Assembly (NCBI GenBank): GCA_036350795.1
Contig: JAZBNV010000030.1
Location: 6,530-70,529, forward strand
Direction: 5' to 3'
From: JAUVKT01 sp036350795
GTDB taxonomy: Bacteria; Bacteroidota; Bacteroidia; Bacteroidales; VadinHA17
DNA length: 64,000 bases
In this document: one piece after another, positions 45,432 to 53,605 of the stretch
How the letters are laid out: each line of letters begins with the position of its first letter
Position numbering within the stretch: position 1 is the first letter of the stretch
Program-made: the position numbers and the translations under genes
Notes under the pieces: model-generated
What the model was told of the DNA's origin: nothing
Seen by the model: only the letters and a program-made list of their open reading frames with translations
Database searches by the model: none

Positions 45432-47834
45432 ATGCCCAGATACCTATTGCCTGCAATTTTATTTTTGCTATCGGTGCAATATTCTTTTGCCCAGAAGCTC
45501 ACAGTTATTGATGCACACGATTCCAGGCCTGTAAAGGACGTAGCCGTATATAACGATTCCAAAACAAAATTCGGATATACCGACCTTGCAGGAGAGTTCA
45601 GTATAGATGCCTTCGGTGGAAAAGATTATCTTAATTTCCAGCATCCGAGCTACGAGCCACTGCGATTGACCCGTAAGCAGGTTGAAGATCATGATTTTGT
45701 GGTACTACTGCTCTACAAAACCTTTAAAATTGATGAATTTGTGGTATCTGCCAGCAGGTGGGAAGAAAACAAGGATGAAGTTCCCAATAAGATCACCCAG
45801 CTTAGAAAACCCCAGATTAATTTTGTTAATCCGCAAACTGCTGCAGACCTTCTTGCTTCGTCAGATGAGGTGTATGTACAGAAAAGCCAGCTGGGTGGCG
45901 GATCGCCAATGATCCGAGGCTTTGCAACCAACAGGGTATTGCTTGTTGTTGACGGGGTCAGAATGAATAACGCAATTTTCAGGGAAGGCAATATACAGAA
46001 TGTAATCTCCCTCGACCCGAATATAATTGAGTCAACCGAGGTTATTTTCGGCCCCGGATCAATAGTATATGGCAGCGATGCATTAGGCGGAGTAATGAAT
46101 TTCAATACACAGAAAGCACTCCTCTCAACAAGCGAAAAGATTAACGTAAAAGTTGAAGTACTTGGCCGCACATCAACAGCTAACAAAGAAAAAACCGGGC
46201 ACGTAAATTTTAATGTCGGGGGCAATAAAATTGCCTTTCTCTCGAGTGTTACTTTTTCAACATTCGACGATCTTAAAATGGGTAATATACATCATCCCGG
46301 CTATGTACGACCAGAATATGTGCGGCAGGTATCCGGAAGAGACAGCATCTTTATTAATCCCGATCCGAATATCCAGGTGCAGAGTGGCTATGCCCAGTAT
46401 AACTTCACCGAAAAACTCCGCTTTCAACCCACCGATAAGCTGAACGTTGTTTTTGCTAATCATATCAGCAGGAGCTCTGATGTACCAAGGTACGACAGGC
46501 TTATTGAATACTCCGGTGGTAAACTGAAATATGGCGACTGGTACTATGGTCCGCAAAAATGGATGATGAACAATGTTAATATGGACTGGAAGCCCGGATA
46601 CCGGTTTTTTGACGGAATGAAGCTTGTTCTCGCAAGGCAGGATTTCGGGGAAAGCAGGCATAACCGAAAACTCGATAATCCGGTTATAAAGGAACAATAT
46701 GAAAAAGTAGTGGCATGGTCGGCCAACCTGGATTTTGAAAAGGAACTCGGGAACAAGCTTATATATTATGGTATTGAGGCAGTACATAACAAAATAAAAT
46801 CTGAAGCCGAAGAATGGGACACAATGCTGGAGCTGTCAAGTCCCGGTGCACCCAGGTACCCCGATGGGAAAAATAATTACTTAAGCATGGCTGCATATTC
46901 AGGCTTAAAACTGAATTTCTCAGGTAAGTTTATTGTAAATACCGGCCTGCGATACAACTATACCAGCCTGCATTCAACCATAGAAGATAATTCTTACTAT
47001 AATTTCCCCTTTACCAGTATCGACATCAGCAACGGGGCTCTTACCGGCTCGCTGGGCCTGGTTTTACTCCCTGATAATAACACACGTATAAACCTGAACC
47101 TTGGGAGCGGCTTCAGGGCTCCCAACCTTGATGATGCAGGAAAAGTATTTGATTCTGAGCCGGGTAATGTTGTTGTACCTAATCCGGACCTTAAGCCAGA
47201 ATATGCATACAATGCTGATTTTGGTGTGGCAAGGGATCTATGGGATGTGTTGCAGCTTGAGCTCACGGGCTTTGTTACCCTGCTCAACAATGCAATGGTA
47301 AGGAGGGAATTCAGCTTCGATGGCCTCGACTCAATAATGTATGGAGGTGAGATGAGTAAGGTGCTGGCCATAGTAAATTCAGGCAGAGCACTTGTTTACG
47401 GAACACATGCCAGCATAGAACTTATTCCATGCCGCTACTTAAGGCTCAAATCAAATATTAATTATACCCGTGGACAGGATCAGGATGGTATTCCCCTCAG
47501 GCATGTTTCACCCCTGTACGGGTCGGGCCATATAATATATGAGCGTAAAAAGTTCAAGTCAGACCTCTACCTGGTTTATAATGGCGAGCTCAGCTATGAT
47601 GAACTGGCTCCCTCAGAACAGGCAAAAAGCATAATATATGCCACCGACGGTAATGGAAATCCTTACTCTCCTTCATGGTTTACCTTAAATCTTAAAACCT
47701 CATACCAGCTTGGAACCTTCGGAATCCTGAATGCCGGTGTAGAAAACCTGCTTAACCACAGGTACAGGCCATATTCATCTGGTATTGTTGCACCGGGAAG
47801 AAACTTTATTTTGTCGCTCAGGGTTTATATATAA
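45432..47834 (+). CDS. TonB-dependent outer-membrane receptor
   Basis: The 800-residue protein has a signal peptide (1-20), then a short carboxypeptidase-regulatory-like beta-sandwich (about 22-95). A plug domain follows with DEVYVQKSQLGGGSPMIRG, VLLVVDGVRMNN and GPGSIVYGSDALGGVMNF, and a barrel ends in RNFILSLRVYI. It imports a ligand across the outer membrane using TonB energy. There is no SusD partner, and the plug resembles siderophore, haem or vitamin receptors more than SusC, but the ligand cannot be read. An exported cyanophycinase-like gene lies 51 bp downstream. Confidence 0.92.
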   Translation: MPRYLLPAILFLLSVQYSFAQKLTVIDAHDSRPVKDVAVYNDSKTKFGYTDLAGEFSIDAFGGKDYLNFQHPSYEPLRLTRKQVEDHDFVVLLLYKTFKIDEFVVSASRWEENKDEVPNKITQLRKPQINFVNPQTAADLLASSDEVYVQKSQLGGGSPMIRGFATNRVLLVVDGVRMNNAIFREGNIQNVISLDPNIIESTEVIFGPGSIVYGSDALGGVMNFNTQKALLSTSEKINVKVEVLGRTSTANKEKTGHVNFNVGGNKIAFLSSVTFSTFDDLKMGNIHHPGYVRPEYVRQVSGRDSIFINPDPNIQVQSGYAQYNFTEKLRFQPTDKLNVVFANHISRSSDVPRYDRLIEYSGGKLKYGDWYYGPQKWMMNNVNMDWKPGYRFFDGMKLVLARQDFGESRHNRKLDNPVIKEQYEKVVAWSANLDFEKELGNKLIYYGIEAVHNKIKSEAEEWDTMLELSSPGAPRYPDGKNNYLSMAAYSGLKLNFSGKFIVNTGLRYNYTSLHSTIEDNSYYNFPFTSIDISNGALTGSLGLVLLPDNNTRINLNLGSGFRAPNLDDAGKVFDSEPGNVVVPNPDLKPEYAYNADFGVARDLWDVLQLELTGFVTLLNNAMVRREFSFDGLDSIMYGGEMSKVLAIVNSGRALVYGTHASIELIPCRYLRLKSNINYTRGQDQDGIPLRHVSPLYGSGHIIYERKKFKSDLYLVYNGELSYDELAPSEQAKSIIYATDGNGNPYSPSWFTLNLKTSYQLGTFGILNAGVENLLNHRYRPYSSGIVAPGRNFILSLRVYI

Positions 47835-47885
47835 GAAGCCTCCTTCATTTTTTTTCTATATTTATCGCCCTAATCTAAAACAACT

Positions 47886-48794
47886 ATGCAAAAACTATTT
47901 TTTCTTGCAGTGTTTTTTCTTTTTCTTTTTTCATGTAAGCAGCAGGTCAGGGTAACTGATACTCCCGACCTTTCAGGAACAAGAGGACCAGAAAAAGGAT
48001 CACTGCTTATAGTGGGTGGAGCAATGAGCGATACCTCAATAATTGACAGGTTTATTGAACTTGCAGGGGGACCTGATCAGCCACTGCTTGTTATTCCCAC
48101 AGCATCAGGCGCTGAGAAATTTGACAATGAAAGAGTTATAAAATTCCTTGTCGAAAGGGGAGCCAGGGACGTAAGTGTATTACACACCTACAAGCCCGAA
48201 GAAGCCGACACAGAGGCTTTTGTTGCACCCCTGAAAAGAGCAAAAGGTGTATGGTTTGGTGGCGGCAGACAATGGAGACTGGTCGATTCTTATGGCGGAA
48301 CCCTTACAGAAACTGAGATCAGGGCTGTGCTCGACAGGGGAGGCGTTATCGGAGGCAGTTCTGCCGGGGCAACAATACAGGGAAGCTACCTTGCCCGGGG
48401 CGACACTAAAACCAACACCATTATGATGGGAGACCATGAATCGGGATTTGATTATCTCAGGAAATCGGCTATTGATCAGCACCTGCTGGTTCGAAACAGG
48501 CAAAATGACCTTATTGAAATAATTAGAGAATATCCCGAGCTGCTCGGAATTGGTCTTGACGAAAATACTGCAATAGTGGTACAGGGAGAAGAGATGGAAG
48601 TAATTGGTAAATCTTTCGTGGCAATTTATGATTACGGCCTGTGGGAGGAAAATCCCAACCATATCTCAGCTCTTGCTAACGAGGGTAAGTTCTTTCTCCT
48701 CAGGTCGGGCGATAAATACAACCTGAGAACCAGAACGGTAATACACTGGAGAGGTGGAAATAGCCGGAATATATTTACAGAACCATCCTATTAG
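47886..48794 (+). CDS. Cyanophycinase-like serine peptidase (S51 family), lipoprotein
   Basis: The 302-residue protein has a lipoprotein signal (lipobox LFSC, Cys17). It then shows the S51 fold with LLIVGGAMSD (40-49), the nucleophile elbow GGSSAGATIQG with Ser159, and DQHLLVRNRQNDL with His199. Cyanophycinases cleave the beta-Asp-Arg polymer cyanophycin into dipeptides. No cyanophycin synthetase is present and the enzyme is exported, so it probably degrades external polymer or another beta-aspartyl peptide. It follows the TonB receptor and is followed by the hairpin-rich region. Confidence 0.87.
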   Translation: MQKLFFLAVFFLFLFSCKQQVRVTDTPDLSGTRGPEKGSLLIVGGAMSDTSIIDRFIELAGGPDQPLLVIPTASGAEKFDNERVIKFLVERGARDVSVLHTYKPEEADTEAFVAPLKRAKGVWFGGGRQWRLVDSYGGTLTETEIRAVLDRGGVIGGSSAGATIQGSYLARGDTKTNTIMMGDHESGFDYLRKSAIDQHLLVRNRQNDLIEIIREYPELLGIGLDENTAIVVQGEEMEVIGKSFVAIYDYGLWEENPNHISALANEGKFFLLRSGDKYNLRTRTVIHWRGGNSRNIFTEPSY

Positions 48795-48824
48795 TTTCAA
48801 TACCAGGACTTCACTTTGTATACA

Positions 48825-49175
48825 ATGAGCTGCATCACCTGTTTTAGATGATGCAGATTATTGATAGCACTGAGGAACATCACTGCTATTATCTTGCCCG
48901 TAAAAGCTATTGCTCTTACTTTTACACCAGAAGTTAAAGTATGATCAGCTGGCCCCGATCATACATGTAATAGCTGAAAGGCGGTTAATGGTTCTTTACA
49001 AAAGTTAGGTTTATTTCTATTTGGATTCTCATCCAATTTCATTTCCATTCGACAGTCTGGTTGTTAGGGTTTGCAACCGCCTTTCACTTCTTCTATTTTT
49101 TTGACATAGATTTAGATAAGGGGAAAAACAAAAGAGCAAACAGCGTTTTGGCACGCTATTTGCTCTTTTATTTGT
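48825..49175 (+). ncRNA. Candidate structured non-coding RNA
   Basis: Consecutive stems can be drawn: CTGCATCA/TGATGCAG (48830-48837 with 48849-48856); ATAGCA/TGCTAT (48864-48869 with 48884-48889); GTAAAAGC/GCTCTTAC with one mismatch (48900-48907 with 48912-48919); GTATGATC/GATCATAC (48939-48946 with 48957-48964); and a 12 bp perfect stem TGAAAGGCGGTT/AACCGCCTTTCA (48975-48986 with 49075-49086) enclosing TTGGAT/ATCCAA (49021-49036). A strong terminator hairpin ends the set at 49169. A weak -7 element starts 14 bases before position 48825. It does not match tmRNA, RNase P, SRP or any riboswitch I can recall. Strand is assigned from the promoter-like element; the minus strand is possible. Confidence 0.45.
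49130..49175. terminator. Intrinsic terminator, probably bidirectional
   Basis: AAAAGAGCAAA-c-AGCG (49130-49145) pairs with CGCT-a-TTTGCTCTTTT (49154-49169): 15 bp with one opposed mismatch and an eight-base loop. It is followed by TATTT on the plus strand and preceded by A-rich sequence, which becomes U-rich on the minus strand. It could end both the candidate RNA and trpS transcription. Confidence 0.85.
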
Positions 49176-49213
49176 ACAGGCAATCTCTAATATATACCTC
49201 TACAAGTAAGGGC

Positions 49214-49240
49214 AGGGACGCAGCAAATGCGTCCCTTTTT
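49214..49240 (+). terminator. Intrinsic terminator
   Basis: AGGGACGCA (49214-49222) pairs perfectly with TGCGTCCCT (49228-49236) around a five-base loop, followed by TTTTT. The T run is on the plus strand, so it stops transcription coming from the cyanophycinase side. Confidence 0.88.
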
Positions 49241-49256
49241 CATTTCAGGCCTTCTG

Positions 49257-50249
49257 TCAGAATTTTCGGTATCCAATTATTTCCCTTACCTCCCTGATGG
49301 TTTTTGAAGCACTCTCCCTGGCTTTTTCCGCACCATGGGTAACCACCCTGTTCAGATAGTCCGAATCTGACAGAATAGCATCTATTTTTTCCTTTACCGG
49401 CAGTGTAAACTTTAATATGTCTTCGGCCAGTTGTTTTTTAAGATCTCCATATCTTATCTGGCAGGTGGCATGCTTTTCTTTAAAATATTCGAGCGTTGAA
49501 GGCTCTGATAATACCCCCATAATAGTAAAGAGGTTAGCAACCGCTTCAGACGGTTCTGAACCTGGCTTCTCCGGACCTGAATCCGTTACGGCACTCATTA
49601 CCTTCTTCCTGATTGTTTTTTCATCATCGAAGAGAAAGATACCATTACCTTCGCTTTTCCCCATCTTTCCGGAACCGTCGAGCCCGGGTATCTTCACTAA
49701 TTCCGAACCAAAATTATATGCATCGGGCTCGGGGAAATAATTAACTCCGTACAATTGGTTAAAGCGCCTGGCAAACTTCCTGGTTATTTCAAGATGCTGC
49801 TCCTGGTCTTTACCTACAGGCACCTTGTGGGCCCTGTGTATAATTATATCAGCTGCCATTAATACAGGATAGGTAAGAAGACCCGCATTAACATTATCAG
49901 GATGCTTACGCACTTTTTCCTTAAAAGAAGCTGTTCTTTCCAGTTCGCCTTTATATGCATTCATATTCAGGAGAAGATACAGCTCGCAAACTTCCGGAAC
50001 ATCACTCTGCACAAAGAGGGTTGCAACCTCCGGATCAATGCCACAGGCAAGGTATTCTGCCAGAACCTGGCGGATATTGGCATGCAGGTTATCAGGATTA
50101 GGATGGGTTGTAAGTGAGTGATAATCAGCAATAAAAAAATAACAATTATTCTCATGTTGCATCTTTACCGCGTTCCTGACCATGCCAAAATAATTGCCCA
50201 GATGAAGTTTCCCTGTTGATCTTATTCCGCTTACTACCGTATCCATCAT
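49257..50249 (-). CDS. trpS: Tryptophanyl-tRNA synthetase
   Basis: The 330-residue class I synthetase charges tRNA-Trp. The ATP-binding HIGH-type motif is KLHLGNYFG near residue 15, and the KMSKS loop reads KMGKSEGNG. The length is typical. It is transcribed alone from a strong consensus promoter and converges on the terminator region. The first two codons are both ATG, so the exact start is uncertain by one residue. Confidence 0.96.
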   Translation of the reverse strand: MMDTVVSGIRSTGKLHLGNYFGMVRNAVKMQHENNCYFFIADYHSLTTHPNPDNLHANIRQVLAEYLACGIDPEVATLFVQSDVPEVCELYLLLNMNAYKGELERTASFKEKVRKHPDNVNAGLLTYPVLMAADIIIHRAHKVPVGKDQEQHLEITRKFARRFNQLYGVNYFPEPDAYNFGSELVKIPGLDGSGKMGKSEGNGIFLFDDEKTIRKKVMSAVTDSGPEKPGSEPSEAVANLFTIMGVLSEPSTLEYFKEKHATCQIRYGDLKKQLAEDILKFTLPVKEKIDAILSDSDYLNRVVTHGAEKARESASKTIREVREIIGYRKF

Positions 50250-50272
50250 TTATTGCTGTTTGTATTACACCG

Positions 50273-50303
50273 CAAACCTACTTCATTTTAGTATAATTTC
50301 AAA
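50273..50303 (-). promoter_or_regulatory. Promoter of trpS
   Basis: On the minus strand: TTTG (50303-50300), 19 bp, TAGGTTTG (50280-50273). Both elements match the Bacteroidota consensus, 24 bp before the trpS ATG. Confidence 0.75.
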
Positions 50304-50390
50304 AACACCCGGCCCTTATACCTGTCCCCGCTGGTATTTGTGTGTTCCCAAGTTTTAATCCCCTGGCTCGTCATTAGTCTCTCAAAAGTT

Positions 50391-50398
50391 TATCTTTG
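50391..50398 (+). promoter_or_regulatory. Putative -7 element of rbfA
   Basis: TATCTTTG is an exact TAnnTTTG match 16 bp before the rbfA ATG, giving a very short leader. The -33 element is not clear. Confidence 0.55.
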
Positions 50399-50413
50399 TA
50401 CAAAGATTTCAAA

Positions 50414-50755
50414 ATGGAAAGTACACGTCAGAAAAAGGTTTCCAGGCTGCTACAGAAGGAACTTGCCGAGATATTACGTAAAAGGACCACCATACTTGCT
50501 CCCGGCAGGATTATTACGGTTACCACGGTACGGGTAAGCCCTGATCTTGGGCTTGCAAAAATATATCTCAGCATATTCCCCTCCACCAATAACGAACAGG
50601 CATTAAGCAGTATATCATCCTCAACCTCACCCCTGAGGCTTGAGTTGGGGAAACTGGTAAGAAACCAGTTAAGAGTAGTACCCGAGCTGTATTTCTATCT
50701 CGACGACAGCCTTGATTATATCGACAATATTGACTCCTTACTAAAAGAAGAATAA
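50414..50755 (+). CDS. rbfA: Ribosome-binding factor A
   Basis: The 113-residue KH-type protein assists maturation of the 30S subunit (16S rRNA 5' end). Family features are the N-terminal RQKKVSRLLQKELAEIL, the VRVSPDLGLAKIYLS strand and VPELYFYLDDSLDYIDNI at the end. The ATG at 50414 is used because an upstream in-frame TTG is inside the promoter element. The methyltransferase gene starts 3 bp after the stop. Confidence 0.93.
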   Translation: MESTRQKKVSRLLQKELAEILRKRTTILAPGRIITVTTVRVSPDLGLAKIYLSIFPSTNNEQALSSISSSTSPLRLELGKLVRNQLRVVPELYFYLDDSLDYIDNIDSLLKEE

Positions 50756-50757
50756 TA

Positions 50758-51573
50758 ATGCAGTACGACCCGGTAAAGGCAAAGATTGGGAAGCTCGTAA
50801 ACAGGGCCCCATGGATGCGAAGGATGTTTTACGGCCTGCTCGACCGGCTCCTGCTTCGTACCTGGCACGTAAAAAGGGCCTTGCGTGAGTTTGCGGCACA
50901 GCACCCGGGTAAAGCATCCATATTTGATGCCGGTTCAGGTTTTGGCCAGTATAGCTACAGGATGTGGAAGATGAATTCATCCTGGAGTATTAAGGCAATA
51001 GATCTTAAGGAGGAGCAGATAGCAGATTGTAAGCTCTTCTTTAATAAGATCGGGGCAGCCCCGGCTGTTAGCTTCGAAACAGGCGACCTAACCCGGTATA
51101 AGTCAGAAGGGGCCTACAACCTTATTCTTTCTGTCGACGTAATGGAACATATAGAAGAGGATGAAAAGGTGTTTGGAAATTTCCATGAATCGCTGGCTCC
51201 CGGTGGATGGCTGATTATTTCAACGCCTTCTGATAAAGGAGGGTCGGATGTTAAACACGACCACGATGAATCCTTTATTGACGAGCATGTAAGAGACGGA
51301 TACGGAACAGACGAAATAAGAAATAAGCTCCAAAGAGCCGGGTTCAGTAATATAGAAACAAAATATACCTATGGCAGGCCTGGAAATATATCATGGCGCC
51401 TGTCAATGAAATATCCAATACTTATGCTTAATAAATCGTGGATATTTGCTATAATACTGCCGGTCTGGTATATTATTTTTGCCATTCCATGCTTAATCCT
51501 GAATTACCGGGATGTTAAAATACTTCACCAGGAAGGATCAGGCCTTCTTGTGGTAGCCAGGAAAGACCGATAA
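50758..51573 (+). CDS. Class I SAM-dependent methyltransferase with C-terminal membrane segment
   Basis: The 271-residue protein has SAM motif I FDAGSGFG (56-63), an acidic residue in IKAIDLKEEQI, motif II NLILSVDVMEHIEED and LAPGGWLIISTP. After the methyltransferase domain a hydrophobic stretch (SWIFAIILPVWYIIFAIPCL, about 230-249) suggests membrane attachment, so a lipid or lipid-linked acceptor is plausible. The substrate is unknown. It lies between rbfA and the LolC/E-like permease in a tight operon with 2-4 bp gaps. Confidence 0.82.
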   Translation: MQYDPVKAKIGKLVNRAPWMRRMFYGLLDRLLLRTWHVKRALREFAAQHPGKASIFDAGSGFGQYSYRMWKMNSSWSIKAIDLKEEQIADCKLFFNKIGAAPAVSFETGDLTRYKSEGAYNLILSVDVMEHIEEDEKVFGNFHESLAPGGWLIISTPSDKGGSDVKHDHDESFIDEHVRDGYGTDEIRNKLQRAGFSNIETKYTYGRPGNISWRLSMKYPILMLNKSWIFAIILPVWYIIFAIPCLILNYRDVKILHQEGSGLLVVARKDR

Positions 51574-51576
51574 GCC

Positions 51577-52812
51577 ATGAAACTCTCGCTATATATAGCC
51601 CGCAGGTATCTCTTTGCAAAAAAATCACGCAACGCCATCAATATTATATCCGGGATATCAATTGCCGGGGTAACTGTTGGCACAATGGCTTTAATAATTA
51701 TCCTCTCGGTTTTCAACGGGCTGGAAAATATGGTACAGACCATTTTCGGCACCTTCGATCCCGACCTGGAAATAAGAATAACTGAAGGCAAAGTGTTTAT
51801 ACCCGAAGAAAGGCACCTGGCCATACTGGATTCGATTGAAGGTATTCAAAACTGGTCCTTTGTTCTCGAAGAAAATGCCCTGCTCAGGTACGACGAAAAG
51901 CAATATATCGCAAGTGTAAAGGGTGTTGAAGATGATTATAGCTCTATTACGGGACTGGATAGTGTGATGTGGGATGGAGATTTTATACTGAGAGGCGAAA
52001 ATGGAAGAATGTTTACCGTGGTTGGACTGGGAGTGGCCCAGAACCTGGGAATTGGTTTAAATTTTCTTTCCTCGGTAAATATCTACGTTCCCAAACGAAC
52101 CGGGAAGGTTGGGAGTGCAGATCTTTCGAACGCATTTATCAGGCAGCATATTTTCCCCTCCGGTATTTTTTCGGTTGAACAGGATTTTGATTCCCGCTAT
52201 ATTTTCATCCCTATTGATATGATGAGAAACCTGCTGGAATATGATGAGGAAATAAGTGCAATTGAAATTAAATTTACAGAGGGTGCCGATGTTGAAGAGC
52301 TTCAGCAGGCTGTTGAAGAACTGTTTGGAGATAAGTTTACCGTTAAGAACAAATACCAGCAGCAGGAGATGTTTTACAAGGTTATGAGATCTGAACGCCT
52401 GGCAATATTTGTTATCCTTTCATTTATCCTCGTTATTGCTTCATTCAATATAATAGGATCACTTACAATGCTTATTATTGAAAAAGAAAAGGATGTTAGT
52501 ATTCTTCGATCGCTGGGAGCAAATAATAATCTTATTAAGAAGATCTTCATATTTGAAGGATGGCTTATATCAATAATCGGAGCTATTGCCGGCCTCCTGC
52601 TCGGCGGATTTGTGTGCTGGCTTCAGCAGCAATACGGTATTGTAAAGCTCTCGGGAGATACACTTGTAATAGACACCTATCCTGTTGTAATGCAATTTCT
52701 TGACTTTGTTCTCGTTCTGATAACAGTTCTTGCAATAGGATTCGGGGCCGCATGGTATCCGGTTAGGTACATGACTAAAAGATATCTGGTAAACAACGAT
52801 GAAAACTCTTAA
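51577..52812 (+). CDS. FtsX-like permease of the LolC/LolE lipoprotein-release family
   Basis: The 411-residue protein has four membrane helices: one near the N terminus (about 25-45) after LYIARRYLFAKKSRNAINII, and three in the last 150 residues, with a large periplasmic MacB-like domain between. DVSILRSLGANNNLIKKIFIFEG before helix three is the coupling helix (VSILRSLGA). The family extracts lipoproteins from the inner membrane with LolD. No ATPase gene is adjacent, which is usual in Bacteroidota. It overlaps the next gene by 14 bp. Confidence 0.88.
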   Translation: MKLSLYIARRYLFAKKSRNAINIISGISIAGVTVGTMALIIILSVFNGLENMVQTIFGTFDPDLEIRITEGKVFIPEERHLAILDSIEGIQNWSFVLEENALLRYDEKQYIASVKGVEDDYSSITGLDSVMWDGDFILRGENGRMFTVVGLGVAQNLGIGLNFLSSVNIYVPKRTGKVGSADLSNAFIRQHIFPSGIFSVEQDFDSRYIFIPIDMMRNLLEYDEEISAIEIKFTEGADVEELQQAVEELFGDKFTVKNKYQQQEMFYKVMRSERLAIFVILSFILVIASFNIIGSLTMLIIEKEKDVSILRSLGANNNLIKKIFIFEGWLISIIGAIAGLLLGGFVCWLQQQYGIVKLSGDTLVIDTYPVVMQFLDFVLVLITVLAIGFGAAWYPVRYMTKRYLVNNDENS

Positions 52813-53605
52813 ATATATCTGCAGCGGGCTGCTCCTCTTATCAGCCCTGTCCTGCAATGAAAACAGGCCTGCTAAACCTGCCATAATCATTAAGCCCGAA
52901 CCCATGGTCGATATCCTTACCGATCTCTACCTTGTTGACGGCCTGCTGAATGTGCCTGAAATAAGGAGGGCCTTCCAGCAAAAAGACTCGGTTGAGGCAT
53001 ATATGGAAATAATTGAAGGCTATGGTTTCAGCAAAGAAGAATTTGACACTAACCTGGAATACTATTTCCTTTCCAAACCAAAAAAATTCGAAGCAATTTA
53101 TGATGATGTCCTTGACAGGCTTTCAAGAATGGAAGATGAAAATATCCAGGCAAGCAAGCCCGAAGAAACCTTAATAAGAAACCTGTGGAACCAGAAAACT
53201 TCATTCAGGCTGCCTGACGATGGTATCTCCAATCCTGTTAATTTTGCCATCAGCATACCCGGCACCGGGAAATACACACTTAAATTCAGGGCAAATATTT
53301 TCGAAGACGATCAGTCGGAAGATCTGGCGACAGAGGTTTATTTCTGGTACGACGACGGTTCAGAAGATGGTGTAAGAGATTACTGGGATATACATCTTTA
53401 CGAAAAATCGAGTCGTACAAAAAACATCACTCTGGAAAAAACTCTCGCAGACTCACTCTATACTGAACTAAGGGGAGAACTCCTTCATTTTTCTCCCAAA
53501 AGCGGTCACTGGGAAATGCACTCCTCCCTTACCGGCATAAGCCTGATATATGTGCCTGATGAAAGCAGGGAAGATGCCGAACCTGAGAATAAGCTGAAAA
53601 GATGA
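52799..53605 (+). CDS. DUF4296 lipoprotein
   Basis: The 268-residue lipoprotein has lipobox LSALSC (Cys19). The DUF4296 segment MVDILTDLYLVDGLLN, then YGFSKEEFDTNLEYYF, occupies the first 110 residues, followed by a beta-rich C-terminal half not found in the shortest family members. Function unknown. It overlaps the permease by 14 bp and the amidohydrolase by 4 bp, so translation of the three is probably coupled. Confidence 0.82.
   Translation: MKTLKYICSGLLLLSALSCNENRPAKPAIIIKPEPMVDILTDLYLVDGLLNVPEIRRAFQQKDSVEAYMEIIEGYGFSKEEFDTNLEYYFLSKPKKFEAIYDDVLDRLSRMEDENIQASKPEETLIRNLWNQKTSFRLPDDGISNPVNFAISIPGTGKYTLKFRANIFEDDQSEDLATEVYFWYDDGSEDGVRDYWDIHLYEKSSRTKNITLEKTLADSLYTELRGELLHFSPKSGHWEMHSSLTGISLIYVPDESREDAEPENKLKR

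Larger units (their letters stand above)
48795..49256. other. Gene-free stretch containing serial hairpins
   Basis: No convincing coding frame is present here. The stretch holds a weak + strand promoter-like TCACTTTG (48811-48818), several perfect inverted repeats of 8-12 bp, and two intrinsic-terminator structures near the trpS end, listed separately. Confidence 0.7.

Noticed and set aside
48825..49175. Identification of the hairpin region as tmRNA, RNase P RNA or SRP RNA
   Set aside because: The conserved tmRNA termini, RNase P core segments and SRP GNAR-loop pattern were not found on either strand.
49061..49297. 78-codon plus-strand frame in the gap before trpS
   Set aside because: It crosses two terminator hairpins and enters trpS antisense; no start context and no family resemblance.
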